Both the position numbers and the translations under genes were made by a program. From Streptomyces sp. 1222.5 (GTDB taxonomy: Bacteria > Actinomycetota > Actinomycetes > Streptomycetales > Streptomycetaceae): DNA of 64,000 bases. The stretch lies in NCBI RefSeq assembly GCF_900105245.1, contig NZ_FNSZ01000001.1, forward strand, positions 1,612,001 through 1,676,000, given 5' to 3'. Below the pieces are notes generated by a model. That model did not search any database and was not told the origin of the DNA. It worked only from the letters and a program-made list of their open reading frames with translations. The first letter of the stretch is position 1, and each line of letters opens with the position of its first letter. Of the stretch, positions 17,130 through 25,606 are shown piece by piece.

Positions 17130-17771
17130 TCACCTCCGGGGGAGCAGCAAGGAACGGTGCCATTCGATGAATGCTGGAAGAACGGAACGCAGGACGCGGA
17201 AAGCCGATATTCCACCGCGCACCGTGCCGATCCGGACGAGTTCGTGTTCAGGAGCGTCCACGACCACCCGTACAGCCGCGACGGGCCGGTCGCCGGCGCG
17301 CACCGCGCTCAGGAGCGTGGCCGCCGACTCCATGTCGACGGCGATCGCACCGGTCGCGAGCAGGTCGGAGCGCTCCGGGCCACGGACGACGTGGTCGGAG
17401 CCGGTGAGGGGGCCGGTGTGGACCGTGCGCCCGGGCAGCAGGCGCGCGAGTTCCTTCACCAGCAGCTCGGTGCCCACACAGGCGACCGTGCCGCGCGGGT
17501 CCCGGGTCTCCTCGGCGACGACCAGGTCGCCGGGGTGCATGCCGGGGGCGAGCCCGGCGCAGAAGCCGGTGGCCAGGACGGCCGCGTCGGCCAGCGCCGG
17601 GTCGCCGAGCCGCCCGGTGACGGAGCGTTCCGCCGCCCTGGGGCCCATGCCCGTGCGGACGACCGTGTACGGCCCGCCGGCGCCCCCGCGGTCGCCGGTG
17701 CGCAGGGCGAGGTGCTCGATGCCGAGCGCGCAGGCGATCAGCAGCGGGGCCGGACCGGGCTGGTTGGTCAA
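17130..17771 (-). CDS. hpnG: HpnG: adenosylhopane nucleosidase
   Basis: A 213-residue nucleoside phosphorylase/nucleosidase-fold protein (PNP_UDP type). HpnG removes adenine from adenosylhopane to give ribosylhopane (or its phosphate). Family traits visible are GMGPRAAERSV, ATGFCAGLAPGMHPGDLVVAE (shown in part as GFCAGL and PGDLVV) and the ribose-binding block AVDMESAA. It begins with TTG one base after the shc stop; AGGGGG 8 bases upstream serves as the ribosome site. The tight spacing to shc and hpnH supports the hopanoid role. Confidence 0.88.
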   Translation of the reverse strand: MTNQPGPAPLLIACALGIEHLALRTGDRGGAGGPYTVVRTGMGPRAAERSVTGRLGDPALADAAVLATGFCAGLAPGMHPGDLVVAEETRDPRGTVACVGTELLVKELARLLPGRTVHTGPLTGSDHVVRGPERSDLLATGAIAVDMESAATLLSAVRAGDRPVAAVRVVVDAPEHELVRIGTVRGGISAFRVLRSVLPAFIEWHRSLLLPRR

Positions 17772-17772
17772 C

Positions 17773-19803
17773 TCAGACCCCCTGTGCCTCGACGAGGGCC
17801 TTGCCGGCCTTGGCGAGCGGGGGCCGCTCGAAGGGGTCGCCGTGCAGGTACCGGCCGAGCGCGGTGAGCGGGAAGACCTGCCGGTACAGGTGGTAGTTGA
17901 TGGAGAAGTCCCAGGGGAAGCCGGTGCCGGTGAAGTACGGCTCGTCCCAGGTGCCGTCCTCCCGCTGGGTGTCGGCCAGCCAGCGGACGCCGCGCTCGAC
18001 GGCCTTGGAGTCCTTCTCCCCCGCCGCGAGCAGCGCCATCAGCGCCCACGCGGTCTGCGAGGCGGTGGAGGCGCCGTGGCCGCTCCACTCCTCGGCGTAC
18101 TTGTAGGAGCGCAGGTCCTCGCCCCAGCCGCCGTCGTCGTTCTGGACGCCCTCCAGCCAGGCCACCGCCCGCCGGATCGCCGGGTGCGAGCCGGGCAGAC
18201 CGGCCGCGGTGAGCGCCGGCACCACGGAGCCGGTGCCGTAGATGTAGTTGACGCCCCAGCGGCCGAACCAGGAGCCGTTCGCCTCCTGTTCGGCGAGGAG
18301 CCAGGCGATGCCGCGCCGGGCACGCGGGTCGTGGGCGAGGCCCTCGGCCGCGAGCATCTCGACCACGTGCGCGGTGACGTCCGCGGACGGCGGGTCGATG
18401 ACCTCGCCGAAGTCGCAGAACGGCAGCCGGTTCGGGAACGGGCTGGTGTTGTCGACGTCGAAGGCGCCCCACGCGCCGTTCTTCGACTGCATGCCGAGGT
18501 TCCAGCGCACGGCCCGTCCGACGGCATGGTCGACGCGCTCGGGGTCGTGGTGCCTGACCCGGCGCAGGGCGAGGGCCACCTCGGCGGTGTCGTCGATGTC
18601 CGGGTAGTTGTCGTTGTGGAACTCGAACGCCCAGCCACCCGGCGGGAGTCCGGGGCGCTTCACGGCCCAGTCGCCGGGCCGGACGATCTCCTCGCCGAGC
18701 ATCCAGTCGGCCGCCCGGACCAGCTGGGGGTGGTCGGCGGGCAGTCCCGCGTCGGCGAGCGCGATGGTGGCGAGGCAGGTGTCCCACACCGGGGACTGGC
18801 AGGCCTCGATCATCCGGGCGCCGTCCTCGCGCCATACGGCGAAACGGTCCAGCGAGGCGAGGCCCTCGCGCATCACCGGATGCCGGAGGTCGTAGCCCAG
18901 CAGGTGCAGGGCGATGACCGAGTAGACGGCCGGGGGCTGGATGCCGCCCCAGCAGCCGTCGTTCTCCTGCCGCTCGATGATCCAGCGGGCGGCGGCGTTC
19001 ATCGCGGCCTTGCGCACACCGCGCGGAACGATCTTGCGCAGCTGGTGCAGCGCCTTGTCCAGCCGCTGGAAGGCGCCGTCCCAGCTGGCCACCGGCGCCA
19101 GGGGCTTGGCCGGGTTGGGGTCGGCCGGGTCGGTGTGCAGCTCGTCCAGCGGGAAGGGTGCCGGGCGCACCGGGCGCTTGGCCGAGACGACGGTGAGCGG
19201 CACGATCGTCTGCCGGGCCCAGCAGCCGAAGTCGTAGATGTTGAGCGGCATCCAGGTCGGGAACCAGATCAGCTCCGGCGGGAGTTCGGGTAGGTCCTCC
19301 CACTTCCACCAGCCGAACAGGGCGAGCCAGATCCGGGTGAAGACGCGGGCTGCGGCGATGCCGCCGCGTTCACGGATCCAGGCGGAGGCCTTCGCCATGT
19401 GGGGGGCGTCGGGCAGGTCGCCGGCCAGGCGGAGGGCGACGTACGCCTCGATGGTGGTGGACAGTTCGCCGGGTCCGCCGTAGAAGGTGGCCCAGGTGCC
19501 GTCCTCGCGCTGCTCGCCGCGGATGAACTTCGCGGCGGCCACGGCGGTCGACTCGTCGAGGATGCCCAGGAACTGACGGAGCAGCAGGTCCTCGGCGTCC
19601 ATGGTGACGTTCGTCTCCAGGTCGCCCTTCCACCAGCCCTCGGCGTCCTGCCGGGCGAGCAGGAAGTCGGTGGCGCGCCTCGCGGCGTGCGCGGCGGCTT
19701 CCCGTACCCCGGCCGCCTCGGGGGTGGTGATGGCGGTGTCGCTGGCCGCGGCAGCGCGGGGCGGCAGGGTCGCCCCGGTGCTTCCGTCGGTCGTCGCTGT
19801 CAT
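17773..19803 (-). CDS. shc: Squalene-hopene cyclase
   Basis: A 676-residue class II triterpene cyclase that folds squalene into hop-22(29)-ene/hopanol at the membrane. The catalytic acid motif DIDDTA (Asp402-Asp405) is intact, and several QW repeats are recognisable (for example QEANGSWFGRWGVNY and QREDGTWDE). Length is slightly above the ~630-residue bacterial norm, due to an Ala/Thr-rich N-terminal extension of about 35 residues. It is the central enzyme of the operon. A hairpin-containing 120-base gap separates it from the polyprenyl synthase gene upstream, the largest gap in the operon. Confidence 0.97.
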   Translation of the reverse strand: MTATTDGSTGATLPPRAAAASDTAITTPEAAGVREAAAHAARRATDFLLARQDAEGWWKGDLETNVTMDAEDLLLRQFLGILDESTAVAAAKFIRGEQREDGTWATFYGGPGELSTTIEAYVALRLAGDLPDAPHMAKASAWIRERGGIAAARVFTRIWLALFGWWKWEDLPELPPELIWFPTWMPLNIYDFGCWARQTIVPLTVVSAKRPVRPAPFPLDELHTDPADPNPAKPLAPVASWDGAFQRLDKALHQLRKIVPRGVRKAAMNAAARWIIERQENDGCWGGIQPPAVYSVIALHLLGYDLRHPVMREGLASLDRFAVWREDGARMIEACQSPVWDTCLATIALADAGLPADHPQLVRAADWMLGEEIVRPGDWAVKRPGLPPGGWAFEFHNDNYPDIDDTAEVALALRRVRHHDPERVDHAVGRAVRWNLGMQSKNGAWGAFDVDNTSPFPNRLPFCDFGEVIDPPSADVTAHVVEMLAAEGLAHDPRARRGIAWLLAEQEANGSWFGRWGVNYIYGTGSVVPALTAAGLPGSHPAIRRAVAWLEGVQNDDGGWGEDLRSYKYAEEWSGHGASTASQTAWALMALLAAGEKDSKAVERGVRWLADTQREDGTWDEPYFTGTGFPWDFSINYHLYRQVFPLTALGRYLHGDPFERPPLAKAGKALVEAQGV

Positions 19804-19853
19804 GGCTTCCCCTTCGTGCAGTCGTGCGAGTCGTGCTGCTGTGGGTCCGCCGT

Positions 19854-19889
19854 CGGCCGGTGTCCTGCCTCCGCGGGAGGCACCGGCCG
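19854..19889 (-). promoter_or_regulatory. Intra-operon hairpin upstream of shc
   Basis: Arms CGGCCGGTG (19854-19862) and CACCGGCCG (19881-19889) enclose a second stem TGCCTCC/GGAGGCA (19866-19872 with 19876-19882). The two stems share two bases, so they may compete. The element sits in the only long gap of the hopanoid operon, between the polyprenyl synthase stop and the shc start. It could be a partial terminator, an mRNA-stability element or an attenuator that sets Shc level separately. Confidence 0.45.
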
Positions 19890-19922
19890 GCGACTAAGCG
19901 AGGCGTGTCGAACCGATGGCGA

Positions 19923-21059
19923 TCATCTCTTCCGTACGACGACGAAGTCGGCGAGTGCCGTGAAGGAGGCCCGCACCGGGTCGGGCATGTGGACGGCGTC
20001 GAGGGCCTCGACGGCGATGACGTGCTGGCGGCGTGCTTCCCCGGCGGTCCACTCGCGGCCGCCGGCCTCCTCGATGAGGGCCGCGCGTGCCGCGAACTCC
20101 TCCTCGGAGAAGTTCTCGAAGTCGCTGCTCTTGGCGTCGGCGGCGAGGATCTCGCCGAGCCGCTCCGAGGCCGGGCCGCCGGCCGCGAGGGCGGCCACCA
20201 CCGGCAGGGACTTCTTGCGCTGGCGCAGATCGCTCCAGGTCTGCTTGCCGGTGGACTCCGGGTCGCCCCAGATGCCGAGGAGGTCGTCGACGGCCTGGAA
20301 GGCGAGGCCGAGGTGGTAGCCGTACTTCTCCAGCGCGTCGGCGGTGGCGTCGTCGGCGCCGCCGAGGACGGCGCCGATGGAGCTGGAGGCGGCGAGCAGG
20401 GCGCCGGTCTTGTTGCCCTCCATCTCCAGGCACTCCTCGACGCTGACCCGGTCGCGGTGCTCGTAGGAGATGTCCTGGGCCTGACCGTCGATCAGGGCGC
20501 GGGTGGCGGTGGTCAGCCGGCGGGTGGCGCGGCCGGCCTCGACGCTGCCGAGCTCCAGCAGGACCTCGTTGGCGAGGGCGAACAGGGCGTCGCCGACCAG
20601 GATCGCCTGGGCGGGGCCGTGCACCTTCCAGACGGTGTCGCGGTGGCGGCGCTGCTCGTCGCCGTCCATCAGATCGTCGTGCAGCAACGAGAAGTTGTGG
20701 ACGAGTTCGACGGCGACGGCGCCGGGGACGCCCACCTCGGGCGCGGCACCGGTGACCTCGGCGGAGAGCACGGCGAGCGCGGGCCGTACGGCCTTGCCGC
20801 CGTCTCCGTCGGCCGGGTTGCCGGCCGCGTCGATCCAGCCGAAGTGGTAGGCGGCGACGGTGTCCATCGGAGGCGCCAGGCGGTCCACGGCCGCACGCAG
20901 GACCGGGGTGGCCAGGGTCCGGCCGCGCTCCAGCAGCGCGGTCACGTCCACCGCGGCCCGTGGAGCGGGCTTCGAGGCCGGGGGCACAGTGGGCACAGTC
21001 TCTCCTCTTGTTGCGGTACCGGGGGTGCGGGGGCCTGCCGCATGCTCCAGACCGGGCAT
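19923..21059 (-). CDS. Trans-polyprenyl diphosphate synthase (farnesyl diphosphate synthase-like)
   Basis: A 378-residue isoprenyl diphosphate synthase. The first Asp-rich motif is DDLMD (Asp128, Asp129, Asp132), the second begins at Asp258 (VDDLLGIWGD), and GNKTG precedes it. It extends DMAPP/GPP with isopentenyl diphosphate; in this operon the expected product is farnesyl diphosphate for the squalene route. The ATG at 21059 overlaps the hpnE stop (TGATG), supporting that start and giving a long proline/alanine-rich N-terminus. Chain length cannot be read with certainty. Confidence 0.92.
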   Translation of the reverse strand: MPGLEHAAGPRTPGTATRGETVPTVPPASKPAPRAAVDVTALLERGRTLATPVLRAAVDRLAPPMDTVAAYHFGWIDAAGNPADGDGGKAVRPALAVLSAEVTGAAPEVGVPGAVAVELVHNFSLLHDDLMDGDEQRRHRDTVWKVHGPAQAILVGDALFALANEVLLELGSVEAGRATRRLTTATRALIDGQAQDISYEHRDRVSVEECLEMEGNKTGALLAASSSIGAVLGGADDATADALEKYGYHLGLAFQAVDDLLGIWGDPESTGKQTWSDLRQRKKSLPVVAALAAGGPASERLGEILAADAKSSDFENFSEEEFAARAALIEEAGGREWTAGEARRQHVIAVEALDAVHMPDPVRASFTALADFVVVRKR

Positions 21060-22486
21060 CAGGCCGCCTCCTCGAACTCGAAGAGGTGGCGGGGGCGGGG
21101 CCGGCCCAGGGCGCTCAGCGCGGCGTCGGCCGCGCTCACTCCACTGCGGACCGCACTCTCCATGGTCGCGGGCCACCCTGTGGCGGTCCACGCTCCGGCC
21201 AGGTACAGGCCGGGGGACTTGGTGCGGGCGCCGGGCCGCAGCCGCCCGACGCCGGGGGTGGGGGCGAACGTCGCCGTGCGCTCCCGGGTCACGAAGAAGT
21301 CCTGCACCACGGCCGCCCGGGTGCCGGGGATCAGCCGCTCCAGCTCGGGCAGGTAGCGGTCGCGGAGGTCGGCGACCGGTGTGTCGATCTCGTCCTGGGC
21401 GGCCGACTGGGACAGCGCGAGGTACTGGCCCGTGCGCAGCCCCGAGGCGTGGGTGCGGTCGAAGACCCACTGCACGGGGGTGCCGAGGGCGGCGAAGAAG
21501 GGCTTCGCGAGCACCTTGCGGTCGTAGACGACGTGGACGTTGAGGATCGGCGCGGTGCCGATGTCGAGCAGCCGCCCCGGGTCGTCCAGGGCGCCGGGCG
21601 GCAGCAGGTCGTGGGTCTCGCGCTGGGGTACGGCGAGGACGACGGCGTCGGCGTGCAGCGTCTCGCCGGGAACCTGAACGTTCCAGCTCCCGTTCTCGTT
21701 GGAGGAGATGGAGGTGACGCGTGTACGGACCTCGGAACGCACGCCCGCGGAGTCGAGCGCCTTGCGGGCCAGCCGGTCGTGCAGTTCGCCCAGCGGGACA
21801 TGGGCCCAGCCGATGTCGGCCGCGCCCGGGTCGGACAGCAGGCCGGTCTTGAACACCATCGCGGCGAGTCCCAGCGAGGCGTCGCCCGCGACCGCGTTGA
21901 GGGTGGCGACCCCGACCAGGTCCCACAGGGCCTCGACGGCGCGTGCCGACTGGCCGTGCGCGGCCAGCCAGCTGCCGAAGTCCTGGGTGTCCAGGGCCGG
22001 ATCGGCGGGGTCGAGCCCCTGGAGCGCGAGCGCGGCCCGGCCCACGGCGGCACGCTCGACGAGCGAGAGATGCGGATAGGCGGCCAGGCTGCGCCCCAGG
22101 TGGAGGGGGACGGGCAGCGGGTCGCGCCGCAGCCGGCCGAGCCGGCGCCCTTCGGGACGGGCGACGTCGACGACGGGCACGTCCAGGCGGTCCTGCAGGG
22201 GCGCCAGGGCCGCGCCCTCGATCCGGTCGAGGAACCAGCGGTAGGCGGTGCAGCAGCGCAGGTACACGTGCTGGCCGTTGTCGACGGTCAGCTCGCCGCG
22301 CCGGAAGGAGAAGGCGAGGCCGCCGAGCCGGGGTCTGCCTTCGAGCAGGGTGACGCGGACGCCCGCGTCGGCGAGTGCGAGCGCCGCGGTGATGCCCGCG
22401 AGGCCGCCGCCGACCACGACGGCACTGCGGCCCGGGGCCTGCGGGGTGCCGTCGTGCTCCTGTGCGGGGCATGAGCCGTCGCTCAT
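21059..22486 (-). CDS. hpnE: HpnE: hydroxysqualene dehydroxylase
   Basis: A 475-residue FAD-dependent amine-oxidase/phytoene-desaturase-fold protein. The dinucleotide fingerprint VVVGGGLAGITAALALADAG (given as GGGLAG) opens the protein, and the C-terminal FAD block GLYLAGAWTATGWPATMESA (seen as AGAWTATGWPA) closes it. HpnE reduces hydroxysqualene to squalene, the last step of the HpnC/D/E route. It overlaps the upstream mini-ORF by ATGA and the downstream polyprenyl synthase gene by one base. Confidence 0.92.
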   Translation of the reverse strand: MSDGSCPAQEHDGTPQAPGRSAVVVGGGLAGITAALALADAGVRVTLLEGRPRLGGLAFSFRRGELTVDNGQHVYLRCCTAYRWFLDRIEGAALAPLQDRLDVPVVDVARPEGRRLGRLRRDPLPVPLHLGRSLAAYPHLSLVERAAVGRAALALQGLDPADPALDTQDFGSWLAAHGQSARAVEALWDLVGVATLNAVAGDASLGLAAMVFKTGLLSDPGAADIGWAHVPLGELHDRLARKALDSAGVRSEVRTRVTSISSNENGSWNVQVPGETLHADAVVLAVPQRETHDLLPPGALDDPGRLLDIGTAPILNVHVVYDRKVLAKPFFAALGTPVQWVFDRTHASGLRTGQYLALSQSAAQDEIDTPVADLRDRYLPELERLIPGTRAAVVQDFFVTRERTATFAPTPGVGRLRPGARTKSPGLYLAGAWTATGWPATMESAVRSGVSAADAALSALGRPRPRHLFEFEEAA

Positions 22487-22611
22487 CGTGCGTCCTTCCG
22501 TGCGTGCCGGGCGTGCTGGTTGAACGGTGCACGCCCGGTCGTCGCAGTCAGGGACGCCACGCCGCAGCGGAGGGTTGCGTGCCGCATCCCCGCCGGTTCG
22601 CTCGGGTCCAT
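22483..22611 (-). CDS. 42-residue mini-protein between hpnD and hpnE
   Basis: The ORF starts at an ATG overlapping the hpnD stop (TGATG) and stops in an ATGA overlap with hpnE, so it fills the gap exactly. The product begins MDPSEPAGMRHATLR, contains VASLTATTGRAPF, and is basic with no membrane helix. The RATLR...ASLTAT...RAPF pattern resembles a family of very short Streptomyces proteins I associate with DUF6380, though I cannot check this. It may be a real small protein, or a coupling ORF that carries ribosomes from hpnD to hpnE. No function is known to me. Confidence 0.6.
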   Translation of the reverse strand: MDPSEPAGMRHATLRCGVASLTATTGRAPFNQHARHARKDAR

Positions 22612-23573
22612 CAGGTGCGCCTCCTGACGGTCCGCCAGGAGGCGTGGCGGGTCACGTGCCGGGCGTCGAGACCGGAGAGGCCGCGCACGGCGACGTACGC
22701 CTTCTCGTGTCCGGGCAGTGAGACCCGGCCGCGCAGGACGGCCTCCGGGTCGCGCTCGATGCGGTCCAGCAGCCGGCGGTAGATGCCCGCCATGGCGGCC
22801 ACGCAGGCGCCGCTGCGCCGGTCGAGCATGGGGAGCAGCCGGTAGCCCTCGGCGAAGAGCGCCCGGGCGCGCCGCACCTCGAAGTGCACGAGGCCCGCGA
22901 AGTCGGAGCCCTCCGGCGGGGTCGGTCCGTCGAACCCGGCCGAGCAGCCGAACTTGGCGAGGTCGTCGGCGGGCAGATAGGTACGGCCGCCCTCGGCGTC
23001 CTCCCGGACGTCCCGGAGGATGTTGGTGAGCTGCAGCGCGAGTCCGAGGGTGTCGGCGTACTCGGAGGCCCGCTCGGCGCCGCGCGCCCCCGGTTCGGTG
23101 CCGAACACGCCGAGCGAGAGCCGGCCGATGGCACCGGCGACACACCGGCAGTAGACCTTCAGGTCGTCCCAGGTCTCGTAGGTCTCCCCGCGCACGTCCA
23201 TCTGGACGCCGTCGATCAGCTCGTCGAGGCCGCCGAGCGGGATGGGGAAAGCGCGTGCGGCGTGAGTGAGGGCGACGGCCACCGGGTCGGTGTCGTCCTC
23301 CCTGACCTCGCCCGCGCGGACGCGGGCGAGCAGCGCGCGGGTGTCGTCGAGCCGTGCCACCTTGACCTCGTCGGCCAGGTCGCCGTCGCCGATGTCGTCC
23401 ACCCGCCGGGAAAGCGCGTACAGCGCCGACATGGCGCGGCGCTTCGCCGTCGGCAGCAGCCGGATGCCGTAGGCGAAGTTACGGGCCTGCTGCCCGGTGA
23501 CGGCCTCGCAGTAGCTGTACGCGGCGAGTACCGGAGCGGACACGTGCGGCGGAGAATCCACGGTCCGGATCAC
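22611..23573 (-). CDS. hpnD: HpnD: presqualene diphosphate synthase
   Basis: A 320-residue trans-isoprenyl diphosphate synthase of the squalene/phytoene synthase fold. The two Asp-rich metal motifs are visible as RRVDDIGDGD and LTNILRDVREDAEGG. HpnD couples two farnesyl diphosphates to presqualene diphosphate. It is told from HpnC by its place as second gene, the conserved NILRDV(R)ED block and the YLPADDL segment. GTG start overlapping the hpnC stop (GTGA). Confidence 0.92.
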   Translation of the reverse strand: MIRTVDSPPHVSAPVLAAYSYCEAVTGQQARNFAYGIRLLPTAKRRAMSALYALSRRVDDIGDGDLADEVKVARLDDTRALLARVRAGEVREDDTDPVAVALTHAARAFPIPLGGLDELIDGVQMDVRGETYETWDDLKVYCRCVAGAIGRLSLGVFGTEPGARGAERASEYADTLGLALQLTNILRDVREDAEGGRTYLPADDLAKFGCSAGFDGPTPPEGSDFAGLVHFEVRRARALFAEGYRLLPMLDRRSGACVAAMAGIYRRLLDRIERDPEAVLRGRVSLPGHEKAYVAVRGLSGLDARHVTRHASWRTVRRRT

Positions 23574-24466
23574 CCCTCTCCTCGCAGGATCGCGCCCGCC
23601 TCACGCAGCAGCTGGACCTTGCCGGGTCGGGGCGGGCCGGGAAGTACGTCGTATTCGGCGGCGGCGATCGCCCGGATCGCCGCCCTTCCCCCCGCCACGA
23701 ACCCCGCGAGCAGCAGCTTCAGCCTGCCGTTGACGCTACCCACCAGGGGGGCGCCTTCATTCAGCAGATCGCGGGCGCGTTGACCTTCGTATGCAACCAG
23801 GGCGCGCACCGATGCGCTCGCGGTTTTCGCGGCGAGATCCGTTTCCTGCACGTGAAAGCGCTTCATGTCCTCGGCGGGCAGGTAGATCCGGTCGCGGCCG
23901 AGGTCCTCGGCGACGTCCTGGAGGTGCTCCACGATCTGCAGCGCGGTGCAGACGGCGTCGGACCGCCGGATCCGCTCGGGGGTCGCGGTGCCGGTGACGG
24001 CGAGGACGAGGCGGCCCACGGGGTTGGCGGACAGCTCGCAGTAGGCGAGGAGGTCGTCGTAGGTCTCGTAGCGGCGGACGAGCTGGTCCTGGCGGTTGGC
24101 GGCCATCAGCCCGAGGAACGGCTCGGGGGCGAGGGAGCGACGGCGGACGGTGAGCTGGAGGCGGCGCAGCAGCGGATGGCGCGGGGTGCCGTCGAAGACG
24201 CGGCGCAGGTCGGTCTCGAAGGCGTCGAGCAGGACGAGGCGGTCCTCGGCGTCGGTGGCCGACACGCCGAGCACGCGGGCGTCGCCCCCGCCGGGGGCCA
24301 GGTCGCCGTCGCCGATGTCGTCCACGAGGCGGGCGAAGCCGTAGACGGCCATGAGGTCGTCGCGCCAGGCCCTGGGCAGGAAGAACGGGGCCACGGGGAA
24401 GTTCTCGCTCGTGGCCTTGTCCAGGGTGGCGCGTTCCAGATCCGGCGCCGTGTCGCCGGCCGTCAC
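23570..24466 (-). CDS. hpnC: HpnC: hydroxysqualene synthase
   Basis: A squalene/phytoene synthase-fold protein of 298 residues from GTG 24466. Asp-rich motifs are RLVDDIGDGD and VEHLQDVAEDLGRDR. HpnC converts presqualene diphosphate to hydroxysqualene, and SENFPVAPFFLP near the N-terminus is typical. Start choice: an in-frame ATG at 24496 has no ribosome site, whereas GTG 24466 overlaps (GTGA) the stop of a 21-codon ORF that has a good ribosome site. The same overlap style is used throughout this operon, so I prefer the GTG. Confidence 0.9.
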   Translation of the reverse strand: MTAGDTAPDLERATLDKATSENFPVAPFFLPRAWRDDLMAVYGFARLVDDIGDGDLAPGGGDARVLGVSATDAEDRLVLLDAFETDLRRVFDGTPRHPLLRRLQLTVRRRSLAPEPFLGLMAANRQDQLVRRYETYDDLLAYCELSANPVGRLVLAVTGTATPERIRRSDAVCTALQIVEHLQDVAEDLGRDRIYLPAEDMKRFHVQETDLAAKTASASVRALVAYEGQRARDLLNEGAPLVGSVNGRLKLLLAGFVAGGRAAIRAIAAAEYDVLPGPPRPGKVQLLREAGAILRGEG

Positions 24467-24528
24467 CGGGCGCTGCCTGGCGCGGGGACGGCACATGCTG
24501 CGTTGAGCTGGGGAGTTTCCGTAGCCAT
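24463..24528 (-). CDS. 21-residue leader ORF upstream of hpnC
   Basis: An ATG at 24528, preceded by GGGAGATG at good spacing, opens a 21-codon frame (MATETPQLNAACAVPAPG...) whose TGA overlaps the hpnC GTG. It may be a leader peptide that loads ribosomes for hpnC. Alternatively a frameshift may have split the true hpnC N-terminus. The sequence has no run of one amino acid that would suggest attenuation. Confidence 0.4.
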   Translation of the reverse strand: MATETPQLNAACAVPAPGSAR

Positions 24529-24780
24529 TGCCGTCACATCTCCCGTTCTACACTGCCGACCCAATACACACTATTTCGGACACGCCGCCCGGCAATCCGC
24601 GGGAGCGCCCCATCAGAGGGTGTCGCGCATTATCGCCCCACTTGCCGCTTTCCGGCACCGGTACAGCTTACGTTGTACAGCGCAGCAAGGTCCGTCGGGG
24701 TGTCCTGCGCATCACAAGAACACACCGATTGGCGCCAAGATTCCTAGCGCCAGGCGGAGTTGACGTTTCCTTTGCAGACG

Positions 24781-24815
24781 CAGGGCCCCGCCGGACGGTT
24801 GCCGGCGGGGCCCTG
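24781..24815 (-). terminator. Terminator of the ABC-exporter operon
   Basis: A perfect 14-bp stem (CAGGGCCCCGCCGG at 24781-24794 with 24802-24815) and a 7-base loop lie 12 bases past the stop of the ABC ATPase gene. Read leftward it is followed by a moderately A/T-rich stretch. It separates this operon from the hopanoid operon, whose promoter must lie in 24529-24780. In that interval the palindrome TTGGCGCCAA (24729-24738) stands out; no gene is seen there. Confidence 0.75.
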
Positions 24816-24826
24816 GCCGAAAGGGG

Positions 24827-25606
24827 CTACTTGCCCGTGAACTTCTCGTATTCCTTCAAGACCTCTTCGGTGGGCCCGTCCATACGCAGTTCGCCGCGTT
24901 CCAGCCACAGCACGCGGTTGCAGGTGTCGCGGATGGACTTGTTGTTGTGACTCACCAGAAAGACGGTTCCGGCTTCCTTCCGCAGTTCCCGGATGCGCTC
25001 CTCGGAGCGCTTCTGGAACTTACGGTCGCCGGTGGCGAGGGCCTCGTCGATCATGAGGACGTCGTGGTCCTTGGCGGCGGCGATGGAGAACCGCAGCCGG
25101 GCCGCCATGCCGGAGGAGTAGGTGCGCATCGGCAGGGTGATGAAGTCGCCCTTCTCATTGATCCCGGAGAAGTCGACGATGTCCTGGTAGCGCTCCTTGA
25201 TCTGCTCCCGGGACATGCCCATCGCGAGACCGCCGAGGATGACGTTGCGCTCGCCCGTCAGGTCGTTCATCAGGGCCGCGTTGACACCGAGCAGCGAGGG
25301 CTGGCCGTCGGTGTAGACCTTGCCGCTCTCGGCGGGCAGCAGGCCGGCTATGGCACGCAGCAGGGTGGACTTGCCGGAGCCGTTGGAGCCGATGAGGCCG
25401 ATGGCCTCGCCGCGGTAGGCGATGAAGGAGACGCCGCGCACGGCGTGCACCTTGCGCACCCCGCGCTCCTCGCCGCGCTTGACGATGCGGCTCAGCGCGG
25501 CGGTCGCGCTGCCCTTGCCGGTCTTGGCGCCGTTGACCCGGTAGACGATGTGCAGGTCGTCGGCGATGACCGTCGGGCGCCGGTCCTGGATGTTCTGCTC
25601 AGCCAC
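24827..25606 (-). CDS. ABC exporter ATPase, TagH/Wzt type
   Basis: A 259-residue ATPase of a polysaccharide/teichoic-acid exporter. Walker A GSNGSGKST, signature TYSSGMAARL and Walker B VLMIDEALATGD are intact. MRTYSSGMAARLRFS and the missing C-terminal carbohydrate-binding domain place it with short TagH/RfbE-type subunits. GTG 25606 is chosen; it overlaps the permease gene by 8 bases, with GGAGGAG 10 bases upstream. With the permease it should export a lipid-linked glycopolymer made by the upstream genes. Confidence 0.9.
   Translation of the reverse strand: MAEQNIQDRRPTVIADDLHIVYRVNGAKTGKGSATAALSRIVKRGEERGVRKVHAVRGVSFIAYRGEAIGLIGSNGSGKSTLLRAIAGLLPAESGKVYTDGQPSLLGVNAALMNDLTGERNVILGGLAMGMSREQIKERYQDIVDFSGINEKGDFITLPMRTYSSGMAARLRFSIAAAKDHDVLMIDEALATGDRKFQKRSEERIRELRKEAGTVFLVSHNNKSIRDTCNRVLWLERGELRMDGPTEEVLKEYEKFTGK

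Noticed and set aside
15502..19293. Very long open frame (1263 codons) on the + strand opposite ispG, hpnH, hpnG and shc
   Set aside because: It is antisense to four well-supported genes; long antisense frames are common at this GC content and the translation is compositionally biased with no domain.
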